Made by a program: the position numbers and the translations under genes. The notes under the pieces were generated by a model, which ran no database searches, was not told the origin of the DNA, and worked only from the letters and a program-made list of their open reading frames with translations. Below are positions 22,507 through 32,986 of a stretch of DNA of 64,000 nt, piece by piece. The DNA is from Diphasiastrum complanatum (taxonomy: Eukaryota; Streptophyta; Lycopodiopsida; Lycopodiales; Lycopodiaceae), in NCBI GenBank assembly GCA_029204225.1, contig MU831990.1, forward strand, positions 1 to 64,000, read 5' to 3'. The first letter of the stretch is position 1. The number at the start of each line of letters is the position of its first letter.

Positions 22507-22660
22507 CCCTTGTTGCCACCTTGCTCCATGATCCATTACCTTTCTCCCAATAACTCTCTCCCTTTCTTGGGCTGCCTGATATTTCATTTTTTTCTTTTCT
22601 ATGATCCATCATCCCTCATGTTTATCTCTTCTTTCCCATCTACACTACCTAATGTCATCA
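22242..22660 (+). repeat. Direct duplication following CT tracts
   Basis: 22242-22370 and 22509-22655 share CCTTGTTGCCA(A/C)CTTG, a CTTTCTTGGGCTGC block, a GAT(A/C)CATCA block, and GTTTATCTCT followed by TTCCCATCTAC. Each copy is preceded by a CT-rich microsatellite (22177-22241, 22447-22504). It looks like a diverged segmental duplication that includes the tract. Confidence 0.65.
22447..22504 (+). repeat. Microsatellite (TC)29
   Basis: An uninterrupted TC tract inside the duplicated segment. Confidence 0.96.
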
Positions 22661-25169
22661 TTTTCTCTTGCCTATCAACACTCTTTCTGTCCCATTTTGC
22701 CATCTCCCATATCTACTACAAGATCCTTCTATTGCTACACAATATGCTCCCTTCACCTTCACCACCGCTGACAATAATGAGCGAATATGACTCAACTTGA
22801 GGAAATCTTACTGCCACTAAGAATATACCCTCACCAGAAAATCAACTAGTAGACATTCCAACAAGTCACTGAGAATATAAATGACTACTTTGTTTTTTCA
22901 GTAGCAAATGCATAACCAATCAAACTCCCAAGTCTGATTTACATTTAGTCACAAAGACTCTCGTGACAAAGTCACATGCAAGCAATCACATTCCTGAAAC
23001 CAACACGAATGACAACCACACCAACTAATGATCACTGCTTGCTATAGAAGATAATAACTTCAAAAGAATATAAAGAATAAATTAGAAGGAAAACCTATAG
23101 CATGATTATAAATAAACAAAGTCCGTTGCTCCATTCTCCAAGAAAAAACAACAATAAAAAAAAAAAAACTTAAATCCTATAGGTTCTCCAAAAAATAGAA
23201 GTTCCATTAACTTTTCACAACTTCCTGATCCTTCCCATGTAGGCCTATCGATCCTTCTTTGTTGCCCTTTTGCTAAATAAATCCCATCCCACTTGCAATT
23301 GGCCATCATTCCCACCAATAATGCGTCTCCAACCCAACACATTTTTGTCTCTCTTTTTCTCTCTTGTGCCTTTCCCTTTTTCACTTTTTCATATGAGTCT
23401 ATTTAGTTTATTTTAGTTCAGCTTTGTTCCTAATTGGTCTACTATGTTGCTTTTATTATCTTAGTCTGTTCAATAATTGGGTTTAAGTTTGATTCTTTTC
23501 GAATTATTTCAATTTTGGCTCTTTATTAAGTGTGAGAAGCGACGCAACGAATTTGTTGGGCTCACCAAACATTTTTGTTACCAATTTAATTTTTTAGCTT
23601 TATTTAATTTCTTTTATTATCTTCAAAGGAGGACGAGGCAACCATTTTTGTAAAATTACTCAATTCTTGTTTTCCATGCATTTTGTTCCACCTTATATAT
23701 TGAATAAATGGTCTTTACTACAAACTATGGGCTGCACTTCTATTGTTCCTTACTAGATTGAAAAGTTACCTTTACTAGTCCTGGTTACGTCTACATTGCA
23801 ACACATTCATTATACATCACCTCTCTATCACTTTACCGAACTTGCTTTTCGCTTGGTTATCATATTGTAATGCATAGGTCATCATTGCATCTAAGCATCA
23901 TTGAGTATTGCTAGTTTTTGTAGACACATTTTTTTTAGTTCTACTTGTAGCACAACTCAGACAAAACCAATTCTTTTTACACTACGGTTTGTATAAGACT
24001 TTCAATTGGGCATTTTATCAACTAACTGCTTCTTCCAGTAGCTACAATCATCAACTTGTAGTAGTGGTTATTATCAAGGTGTATTTTGTGGTTGTCTCCT
24101 AGTTAAACTTCCATTTCAATATCATGACACATCTACGAAGTGCATTATTACCTTCACATCATTCTTCATGCCCTTGTCATAAGCTACAATTATTGATCTC
24201 TTTTGAGTCAAGCAACAATATTACAATGAGATCTTGGCTTCGTAAGGTAAACGAGTTGGCTTTTATTGCTCAGGTGATGCACAAAAGATCGAAGAGACTA
24301 CTACTCATGGGCGTTAATTTCGTGAGGAAACTATCAAATCACATTTCATTCTTTTGTTAACATAGACAATTAGATTGGACATAATTTGGAGATATGCATT
24401 GTTTCTGGCTCTCCTTTCCTTATGAGTACTATGACTGTTTGGTTTGCCTAGACAAAAACACACATATGTGTAGATCTTCATCAAATCAAGTCTTTTCAAT
24501 AAATTCATACCATCAAAATATTTACCACTTGGCTGATTGGAATTGTTTTCAATAGAATCTTTGCTACCTTTTTTACATTTCTAGATGAGGAGTCTTCATT
24601 GACATATGTGACACTATCAATGTTTACAGTTAAAGAGGATTACTTGGACAATGATGAGGTAGATGATCATTATGAGCCAAAAGATAATCAAGATGGGAAA
24701 AAACTTCATTCACATGAGGAAAATGATTTAAATTTACAAGCGACATAGGATGTCCCATATGGGACAGCTTCAGTCATGAGGTAGAAGATTTGATTATGTC
24801 ACGAGAGTCGAGACAAAGGATACTAGAGATGAAGCTGTTGGAAGGTGATCTTCTAGATTTAGTAGCCATTTGAAGATAACTATCATGAGGCACATGGCTG
24901 TGCAGATGGAATACGTGAGATCCCAAATAGGGTATAGTTTCATGTGGTTTATCAACCTACATAGGCCTATGTAGATGAGATAGAGGTACATTCTCAATTT
25001 TCTTGCAACGACTCATGATCAAGTATGTTTGGATGGGCTGTTATATCAATTTGTAATGCGATTCTTCTTATGTTCTAGATGCCATGTATCTTTAAAGACC
25101 TCCACTCAACCAAGGATCCTACTCTAAGCATGCCAAACAAGCAACCACAAAGGGAACGGATGGTGGACA
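22661..25169. other. AT-rich non-coding stretch
   Basis: I see no recognisable gene. Open frames are short. A weakly acidic frame around 24590-24750 (with runs of D and E codons) could be an old transposon or gene remnant, but no family motif is visible. At 25150-25169 a GGAACGGATGGTGGACA purine-rich run adjoins the small LTR and resembles a polypurine tract. Confidence 0.5.
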
Positions 25170-25313
25170 TGTTGGAATATCAATCCACACTCTAGAGAGA
25201 ACTATCAAACAAGGCGGATAGCTCAGTGGTAGAGCATCCCATTCGGTATGAGGGAGGTCCTGGGTTCGAATCCTAGTCTGTCCATCCATATTATGATTTA
25301 TGGATTTCTAACA
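25170..25313 (+). repeat. Very short LTR (144 bp) carrying a tRNA-like sequence
   Basis: It begins TGTTGGAATATC and ends GATTTCTAACA, giving a TGTTGGAA/TTCTAACA terminal inverted pair typical of copia and TRIM LTRs. It is followed with no gap by a tRNA-iMet primer site. At 144 bp it is in the size range of terminal-repeat retrotransposons in miniature. Half of it is a tRNA-like sequence (25212-25284). A partner LTR is not visible, because a gypsy fragment replaces the interior about 15 bases after the primer site. A purine-rich run upstream (25151-25169) might be the polypurine tract of a preceding unit. LTR identity is inferred from ends and primer site only. Confidence 0.65.
25212..25284 (+). 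tRNA. tRNA-like sequence, apparent anticodon CGG, inside the LTR
   Basis: The cloverleaf reads: acceptor AGGCGGA with TCTGTCC (5 good or G-U pairs after an A-C mismatch at 1-72), D arm GCTC/GAGC with loop AGTGGTA, anticodon arm TCCCA-TTCGGTA-TG(AG)GGA, in which an apparent 2-base insertion disrupts the 3' strand, T arm CTGGG-TTCGAAT-CCTAG, and discriminator A. The Pol III A box TAGCTCAGTGG and B box GGTTCGAATCC are intact. Loop positions 34-36 are CGG (Pro). The acceptor mismatch and anticodon-stem insertion argue for a tRNA-derived module or pseudogene, not a working tRNA. A SINE head is an alternative. Confidence 0.6.
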
Positions 25314-25326
25314 TGGTATCAGAGCC
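25314..25326 (+). promoter_or_regulatory. Primer binding site (tRNA-iMet), plus strand
   Basis: TGGTATCAGAGCC directly follows the ACA end of the small LTR. The sequence is that of plant retroelement primer sites. Confidence 0.85.
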
Positions 25327-25341
25327 AAGTTAGACCTAACA

Positions 25342-25941
25342 GTTCATGCCATCATTACCCTTTTGGGTTTTAGGCAAACCTACTATAAAATCCATGGAGA
25401 TACTCTCCCATTTACCAGCTGGTATTTCTAAGGGATGCAACAACCCTCCTGCCTTTAAACGCTCTGCTTTGTTTACTTGACATTTCTGGCAACTGGTTAC
25501 ATACTGGTGGACGTCCTTTTTCATACTGGGCCAGAAAAATTGCCTACGAAGAAGCTCATAGGTCTTCTGTATGCCTGGGTGTCCCCCACTAGGATTGTCA
25601 TGACATTCATATAGGACCTGCTGCCTACAATCTTCTGAATTGGGGACACATACTCTATCTCTATAGAGCAAGTACTCATCCTGAGAATATTGTTTCCATT
25701 TGAATCCTTGAGTCAACTGACCCTCAACCACTGGGGTTTGCTTGGGTAATACAGGCTCAGAATCCTCAACGTCATCTGACGACGTATACTCGGACTCATC
25801 ATCATCCTCAACGGAAGCTACCGTATTCTTGGATGAACTGGCACCAACCCCGAAAACTGGTTCTGGAGTCTGTAACTGTCTGCTCTGGACTGAGTTCCAG
25901 ATAGTAGAGAAGAATGCATCATGCTGGCATTTCCCTCTCAA
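25342..25941 (-). pseudogene. Gypsy integrase N-terminal zinc domain, truncated
   Basis: On the minus strand the frame has an acidic linker (VEDDDESEYTSSDDVEDSEP) and then the integrase HHCC domain: H of YECHDNPSGGH, the second H in the same motif, and CQKCQ. KWESISMDFIVGLPKTQKG supplies only the first catalytic D. The frame then runs into DNA that belongs to the small LTR unit. The DDE core is therefore missing. Confidence 0.88.
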
Positions 25942-25965
25942 GGACTCGAGTAACTCATTACGAAT

Positions 25966-26271
25966 CTAAGTAAAACTCAGCTCGTTTATCATAGGCATTA
26001 TGCTAAGGGCATCTGCAACTGTATTGAATTTTCCACGTCTATATCTGATAGACATGTCAAACTCTTGCATCATCCGACCTCTAAGCTCAGGTTGATTGCA
26101 AAGGTATCTGAGACTCTCATGGTCTGTCAGGACCTCAAAGTTGGCACCATACAAATAATGCCTCCAAGTCTTAAGGGCATGGACTATAGAAAAGAGTTCC
26201 TTTTCATAGGCATTGTACCTAGTCTGAGCTGGCTCGAGTTTTTTTACTCTCGAACGCAACTGGTCGTCCAC
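25966..26271 (-). pseudogene. Gypsy RNase H C-terminal half
   Basis: RYNAYEKELFSIVHALKTWR, HYLYGANFEVLTDHESLRYL and GKFNTVADALS are the classic RNase H blocks, with E and D positions present. The ADALSR tail reads ADALSI. The frame overlaps the end of the RT frame (26219-27007) because of a frameshift near 26240. Confidence 0.88.
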
Positions 26272-27007
26272 CCTGAGTTAGCACAGCACCTACTGCAAAG
26301 TCGCTAGCATTTGTTTCGACCACAAATGGCTGATTGGGGTCGACGACCTTTAAAACTGGTGCTGTAGCTAAGGCTGTTTTGAGAGCATCAAAGCTCTCCT
26401 GCTGCGCGGACTCCCAAATGAACTCCTTTCCCTTCCCCTTAAGAAGATTTGTCATAGGAACTGCTATCTGAGCATACTCCTTGACAAATCGTCTGTAATA
26501 TCCTGCCAAACCAAGAAAGATCTGAAGTTCCAAAATATTCTGAGGTCTCAGCCAACTGAGTATGGCTTTAACCTTATTTGGGTCCATCTTAATCCCATCT
26601 GAAGAGATAATGTGACCCAAATAAGCTACTTCTTCAACGAAGAATTCACACTTAGATTGTTTAGCATAAAGCTTATGCTTTCTGAGTAGTCGAAACACCT
26701 TTCTGAGGTGTTTTAGATGCTCCTTCCTCGTTTTGCTGTAGATGAGGATGTCATCTAAAAATACGACTACAAATTTACCCAAGTATGGTTTGAGGACACT
26801 GTTCATCAAGGTCATAAAGGTAGCTGGAGCATTTGTGAGCCCAAATGGCATCACCTTAAACTCATAATGACCGTGACAAGTCCTAAAAGCTGTTTTCGAG
26901 ACATCTTCCGATTTTATACGGACTTGATGATATCCCGATCTGAGGTCTATTTTACTGAAAAATTTAGCCTCGTCGAGTTGATCAAACAACTCGTCTACCC
27001 GAGGCAT
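26219..27007 (-). pseudogene. Gypsy reverse transcriptase
   Basis: [20 protein letters not shown] leads to [36 protein letters not shown] and the palm motif FLDD in [11 protein letters not shown]. Next are the thumb and connection parts ([38 protein letters not shown]) and the RNase H start [15 protein letters not shown], where the first catalytic D is N. This open frame is 262 codons and well preserved, but it is separated by stops or frameshifts from protease and RNase H. Confidence 0.92.
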
Positions 27008-27700
27008 AGGTATTTATTCTTAATTGTGACTATATTGAGGGCTCAATAATCTACGCAAAGATGCATAGATCCCTCTTTCTTTTTTACCAATAGGATTGGT
27101 GAGGCCCATGGTGAACTACTGGTCTGAATTTGGCCTTTCCCAAGATAATCTGTTAACTGCCTAGTTATTTCTTCATCCTCTGTTCGGCTGACCCAATACG
27201 GAGGTTTAGAAACAGGTGCTGTACCTGGTACTAGGTTTATTACATGATCCACCTCTCTGCTAGGTGGTAAACCATGTGGCAAATGTTCAGGAAAAACATC
27301 TTTAAATTTAGACAATAAAGTTTCTAATTTACTGATTTTCTGCTGAATAGAACTGGAAATAGAAACTTCAGGAATAAACTGAAAGTCACATAAGAATACC
27401 TGATGGTCTTCGTCTCCGATTAGCTGACAGAGCTCTGAATTGCAGACCATAGGACTGTTGGGAACATTATGCTCCCCATGCAACTGGATCTCTCGGCCTT
27501 TATGCTGAAAGCTGAGGCTGTTCTCCTGATAGTTTCTGTGGAGGGAAGGTCCTAAACTGTAGAGCCAATCTCTCCCGAGAACAATGTCTGTACGATCCAG
27601 GTGCATTATCTGAAAGTTTATTTCATCTTGGTACCCCTGAATACCAAGATTTAAGGCCCAATCTTTGCTTGAATCTCTGATCTGAACTCAGGCAGTAGGT
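27008..27700 (-). pseudogene. Gypsy protease end and RT N-terminus
   Basis: The frame includes HLDRTDIVLGRDWLYSLGPS, the hydrophobic-G-x-D-W motif that ends retropepsins, then the linker, FKDVFPEHLPHGLPPSREVD, and [24 protein letters not shown], the RT start. A stop follows C-V-D-Y before [11 protein letters not shown]. The protease active-site DTG/DSG is not seen in the decayed sequence further right. Confidence 0.85.
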
Positions 27701-28176
27701 CGCTGGTCTGTGGCAATCTATTTTGGTGTTCAAACTACTGAAAATTCCTTAAAAACAGTGATGAAAAATCAATTTTTTACCTCCCTGTCCAGCGCTGGCC
27801 CTGTTGGGAAAATTTGCTCTGAAATCCCCTCAAAATTTCTCAGATTCTTCTGGAAATTCAGAGGTAGCTTGCTGTTTCTACAGCGATGGACTTGTACTAT
27901 CCTTCCTTTCCAGAATCCGCTCAGCTCCACTGAAATTCCTTTCTAAAAACTACAATCAGATCCCTGAAAATAGAGATAGATTGCTACCTGTCCAGCAATT
28001 TACCTATAAAAGGAATTCTACTTCCTACAACTGTAGATTCTCAGTGAATTTCAAGGGTTTGAAGGCTGCACCTACAGCGATTCTCCTCCTCTAATCTTTT
28101 TTGAGAAACTGAGAAACATTTCCTATCTTCTGATAGCTTTCTCTACTGCTGCTCCTGAACTCCCTAGGATGGAGAT
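27700..28176 (-). other. Leader or gag-deleted region of the minus-strand gypsy element
   Basis: About 480 bases between the protease remnant and the primer site. No gag domain or zinc knuckle is recognisable in any frame, so gag has either decayed or been deleted. Confidence 0.55.
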
Positions 28177-28189
28177 GGCTCTGATACCA
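28177..28189 (-). promoter_or_regulatory. Primer binding site (tRNA-iMet), minus strand
   Basis: GGCTCTGATACCA on the plus strand is the reverse complement of TGGTATCAGAGCC. One base separates it from the LTR end at 28191. Confidence 0.88.
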
Positions 28190-28190
28190 G

Positions 28191-28927
28191 TGTAATAGAT
28201 CCTAACACCACAGTTGGGGAAACATTAACTCATCCACCCAACCTTGCCTACTCCCTGATATAGAGTAAGCCCCTCCTAGCCCAGTGTGAGGACTGGTAGC
28301 ATGCAACTGCCAAGTGTCGACCACGTGGCACCGACGTGGCCGACTGCACGTCGGGACCCAACTGGGGGCCCTATCCTGCTGACAGGGTCCCTAGACTGTG
28401 TTAGGCCCGCCATGGCTATGGACCGTGCTGGGGCACGCTACTCACACTGTCTTGCCCTGTTGGTCATGTACGCTGGACACGACCCTGACTGTGGTATCTG
28501 ACCTATCTGTGTTCTCTAGGGTTCGGTACTGGTTACGAGCTCGTAACATGCTACCATTGCCACAACCAGGCATATACTAGTGAGAGCCCAATGGGTATAC
28601 TTATACCCCGCAAGGCCCATGCACCACTAGTAGTGCACTGCGACACCTCACTGGATACCTCTGCAGCCTATCTGGGCCACATCATCCAGTCACCCTATGA
28701 CTCACTGATAGACCCATACAAATCCACCATCATGACTTTAGGCCTACAACCATTAACTATGGCCTTGTACACATAAGGGCCCCAATTCCCTTATAGTCAC
28801 AATTAACTTACAGGTTATTGGTCTACTGATCCCTAGCGTGGACACCCTACCCGCCGAGACTAGTCGTGGGCATGACACCATGGGCGACTTGTGAGATTTC
28901 TATTCTATACCTTCCCATAATATTCAC
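28191..28927 (-). repeat. 5' LTR of the minus-strand gypsy element (outer border approximate)
   Basis: On the minus strand the LTR ends GGATCTATTACA next to the primer site. The outer end is not fixed. A TGTGAATATTATGGG start at 28927 would give TGT...ACA ends and coincides with the change from GC-richer to AT-rich DNA, but TGTGACTATAAGGG at about 28801 is an alternative. The other LTR is missing. Confidence 0.5.
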
Positions 28928-31474
28928 AATTTGTATATGAGTATGTACATGTGATTAGCATTATAAGGCACACACATGCCTATTTGAGAGTGTTCACAAC
29001 ATCTTGATCATATTAGCCAACTAGGCCGTAGCATGAGTATCTACAAAGTTGGATTAGTGACAAGATGCTATATGCGCAATAGAGATCCAATAACTATGTC
29101 GTGATGTTTGCATAAATCATTTACGTACAAGCAGGATGCACATACTCCTCTCAAACTTAGTATACATGCCAATGTTCAAAAACTCCTTAAGTATGACATT
29201 TCCAATTTGAGAACCAGTAATTATGATCCTTTCCACCCATCTTTTTTAGCTACCATATCGTATGCATTTGTAGACCTAGTTATTGTCTGAATGACTAGCT
29301 TGGAATACACTTGAACTAGTTATTCGTAACAAAGATTGGCATTCATGGGCCTTACAATGAGTTTGACATCTATACATTGGATTTGATTGTGCATGTCACT
29401 AAATCATATTTTTGATTGATGATACCTCAATATGCCATGCCATTACTCTAGTACTTGCTTAGGTTATTAAGCATGCATGGTCCCTTTGGAAACCTTGAGA
29501 TCTCCTTGATGGGATATGTATTCTCCTTTAGCACTCTTGCACCCCCAAAATGTCATAGTGAACTGTAACATTTCTCTACTACAATTGAATAATCACGGTG
29601 GCTTTGCATACATGTCACTATCTTGAGATGTATATGAATATCAAATTTGTTTTCTTCATGTGGCACCATTGAACCACATGGAAGTTTTGAGCAACAAAGC
29701 TTCCATCAATATATTCTTGCCAAGAGCTCCTAGTATGCATCAAATGTCTCTTAGCACATTAGGAAAAACTCCCCTTCCATAATGCCCGGATGAGGTGATT
29801 ATTCTTTGTAGACGACCTTAGTTAGGGAGGAATTCATCGCCTGAACTCTTCCTCATTGTGAACATGCTAGTGGGGACTCATTTGTGTAGGTCATTGATTG
29901 GAGAGTAGGGCATAGAATAGCATAACGAGTTTTGACCTCATTTCAAACTATGATTACAGCCTTGAGGTTCAACAACATAATACTAATTCAACTATACATT
30001 TGAAGGACTTGAGACATTTCCTCCATTGGGTTGTAATCTACTCAATCTTTTTGCAACATTTTTGTGTAGTTTTGGCCCAAGTATAAGCCATAAACAATCA
30101 ATACGATGTAATATCTATGAAAGAATACGAAAGTGATTGCACAATGATAAGCATAAGGGTAGGAGATTTTAGTTCATGTGTCAAATAAAAATGCTAGGAA
30201 AATAAAAACATACCAATCTTCCGGTAATGATTATTTTGTCTTGTATTGGCCTGTTGGTAGACTTTGGTAGAAATGGTTCAAAGGTAGCCACGATCGTGAT
30301 AATTGCGATAATATTCAAACAAAAAAACACGAGTTGAACACCTGCAACATTGTTAACAATAAACACCAATAGAAAAATCAATGTTTCTATTGTTGAACGA
30401 AAAATTCGCCTATGATTACACGTCTTTGTTCAGTAGTATTAAATGTTTTGTAGCTATCAAAAACCATGTAAAAGATTGCCAAAAACTATCACAGTATGAA
30501 ATCAAGAGGACCTTATGCAGCTCCTTACTAGAAATAAAAGCTACACTAAGATTAATGACTAGTATGGTTTGAAGTAGTAACTTTGTTTAGCTAGACTTAA
30601 CTTGATCGAGTTTACAATGAAGCTAAAGGGGTCCATTTGAAGATGACTAGCCGTAGGAAAACTACAATAGCATTATTATCACTACACAAGTATCTCATCA
30701 CAATTGATTGGTTTGAACAACATTGTGAACCAACCCATGAAGGAGTTGGTATGAAACATCAATTCATGAACTTGAATCCCAATCTGACCACCCTCTAGGG
30801 TGTCATCTTGAGAAAAAGGTTGTGATTTGGGAGTATATGGGGTTGTTACTGAGTGTGGCATAGTCTGTGATCACTCTAATATTCAACTATTTGTATCATC
30901 AAAGTCACACACCTTTATTTTTCACATGTAATCAAAAAGGTAATTGACTTGTTATATAGAGAAAAAGCACGTCCCTGTGATCTTATAAAAATAGGGCACC
31001 AAAGATACAGTGCTCCTCAATCTCAACTCTCCAAACGTATGGAGCTGGCAAATCTTGTCCACCCCAATCTTGTACATAGAGTAAGGATGGTATGGATGGT
31101 CGGGGAGCAATCATCATATACCTTCTTATAGTTTACAAGCTGATATTTATATTGGGTTGTTATTATGCATGAATACGACATTGCATTATCTCAAGATTTT
31201 AATTCTAGCATTAGAAAGCACTCTGTTGCTCTATAATTAACTCAGGATTTTGTCACAGTTGGGTTTCACATAGCTAGGACTGATACAAGTACCAAAAGCA
31301 TATAACAATCATAAAACCCTACTTATAAAAGAAACCAACCTGGAAGAAAGGAAGCTTGAGTTCGTGTTTGCGACCACGCGAAACTGCAATTCAAGTCAAG
31401 GATGCAAATTTGTGAGTCACAAATTATTCTGGTCCTCAACTTCTTGCAAAAACGTTTCTAGATTTGAAACACGA

Positions 31475-31505
<31 letters not shown>

Positions 31506-32349
31506 CAAAAGATGACAATGCAAAACTATTACAAGAAAAGAGTACAAATGAGTATTTTAGGAACCTTGTCAAATAAGGAAAATGTTAAAGCAAGTAAATC
31601 ACAAGGATGATCGTGTGTACTAATGTTGGAAAACGAATATACAGAAGCTATAGATTGAAGATAATGTTGGCAAATGCATATATTGATGAGAACATAAAGA
31701 AATGTAAATACAAAAGAAGTCACAGCATGATAAATTTCCCATAGCTTAAAGTATGAGATACTTATCAAGCTAGAAGATAGACCAAAAATGCCAGCTAAAG
31801 GCATCATATGAATGTTATGGTAAAAGGAGGCCTCAAGAAGTTGCCAAGTACAAAAACACATGTACTAATTACATATGACATCAGCCATGAAACTTCTATA
31901 ATTCATGAGGGAACATAACAAAAAATTTGGTGGAAGCAATGGTTTGGACCCAAGCAGTCAAACCCATTCTATGTATATTGGCTTAAGATTGTCAAACGAA
32001 GAAAGCATTAGAACTATCATGGCTTGATAGCCACAATAACTTAAGAGGAAGCAATTGATAGCAATGTCCCACACAAAGCAGCACGAAGCTGACCATAGAG
32101 TCCCTTTATGTACAATTCACTACAAGATGTCTCAGGGTGCGCCAGATACTCCATTCCAACTAGTGAGGTTAATAATAACATGAAGGAATAGTAGATATGT
32201 AGATATCATTGCTGCAATACACGTTCCAGAATTCAGAATTTCCTTTTCCTTCACCTTTTTTAATTTCCTCAAGCTTTCACTTCTCCTCGTATTTTTTTAA
32301 AACGAACTGTAAAGGAATGACCTGAAGTACAATAACAGCAAACAAAGGT
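28928..32349. other. AT-rich non-coding stretch
   Basis: No gene, RNA gene or element end was recognised in these 3.4 kb. It contains the (AT)n tract at 31474-31502. The short open frames are not supported by any motif. Confidence 0.55.
31474..31502 (+). repeat. Microsatellite (AT)14
   Basis: An uninterrupted AT tract. Confidence 0.95.
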
Positions 32350-32986
32350 TTCCATGCAGACCTGCTAAAACTGTTGAGAATATTAACCTGAAATCTGCAT
32401 TATTGGAGTAGCTGTTTTGATGATTTTTACAACGCAAATGAATGATTTTGGGTGAAGTGTAAAGCAGCAACTTGTCAACACTTAAAGAATTTGTGAACCC
32501 AACTTAACCATGAATCCTTGGACTACATTGGAAGATTGCTAGAATGAAGCCTGAAATTTGTTAAGTCTTAATCTTTGGGCATTGTTTTACAGAAAGTCCT
32601 ACAAGCTTGAGTCCTAATTCTTGGATAAACAGAAAAACAATGTGTCCTCAAGCTTGTAGGACTATGCCAAAAAATTTAAGATGTCTAGAATTTCAGGTTT
32701 AATTCTAGCAATCTTTCAAAACAGTGTAAAGCTCGATGCTTAAGTAGAGTTCACAATTTCTCTGAGGGTTGACAATTTGTTGCTTCATACTTCACCCAAA
32801 ATAATGCTTTAGATCGTCTCGAATGTGAAATTGACTTTGTTTGTTGCATAGGTTTATATGCCAACATCCAAAATTTACTTAATAATTTATTTGGTAAAGT
32901 TGCTTTAAGAAAAACGTCGTAAGAGCTACTCCAATAAGTTAGATTTCAAGTTATTATTCTGAGCAATTCCAGCAGGTCCGCATAGA
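32350..32986. repeat. Large imperfect inverted repeat (foldback or MITE-like)
   Basis: The left arm (32350-32612) pairs with the right arm (32646-32986) over several hundred bases. Matching blocks, outermost to innermost, are GCAGACCTGCT with AGCAGGTCCGC, TTATTGGAGTAGCT with AGCTACTCCAATAA, TTTTGGGTGAAGT with ACTTCACCCAAAA, GATTGCTAGAAT with ATTCTAGCAATC, and a perfect 17-bp inner pair (32595-32611, 32647-32663). The right arm has about 80 extra bases. Similarity by eye is roughly three quarters. No transposase lies between the arms. Confidence 0.8.

Larger units (their letters stand above)
25342..28927 (-). mobile_element. Ty3/gypsy element, minus strand, 3' end missing
   Basis: From right to left: an LTR (28191 to about 28927), a primer site (28177-28189), a leader of about 500 bases with no clear gag, the end of protease, RT, RNase H and the integrase zinc domain. 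It stops abruptly at about 25342, next to the small tRNA-bearing LTR. The catalytic integrase core and 3' LTR are missing. The sequence is a different lineage from the 14.6-20.6 kb family. Confidence 0.85.

Noticed and set aside
25212-25284. Normal functional host tRNA-Pro gene
   Set aside because: A mismatch at acceptor pair 1-72, a disrupted anticodon stem and location wholly inside an LTR-like unit favour a tRNA-derived module; function cannot be ruled out without a covariance-model score.
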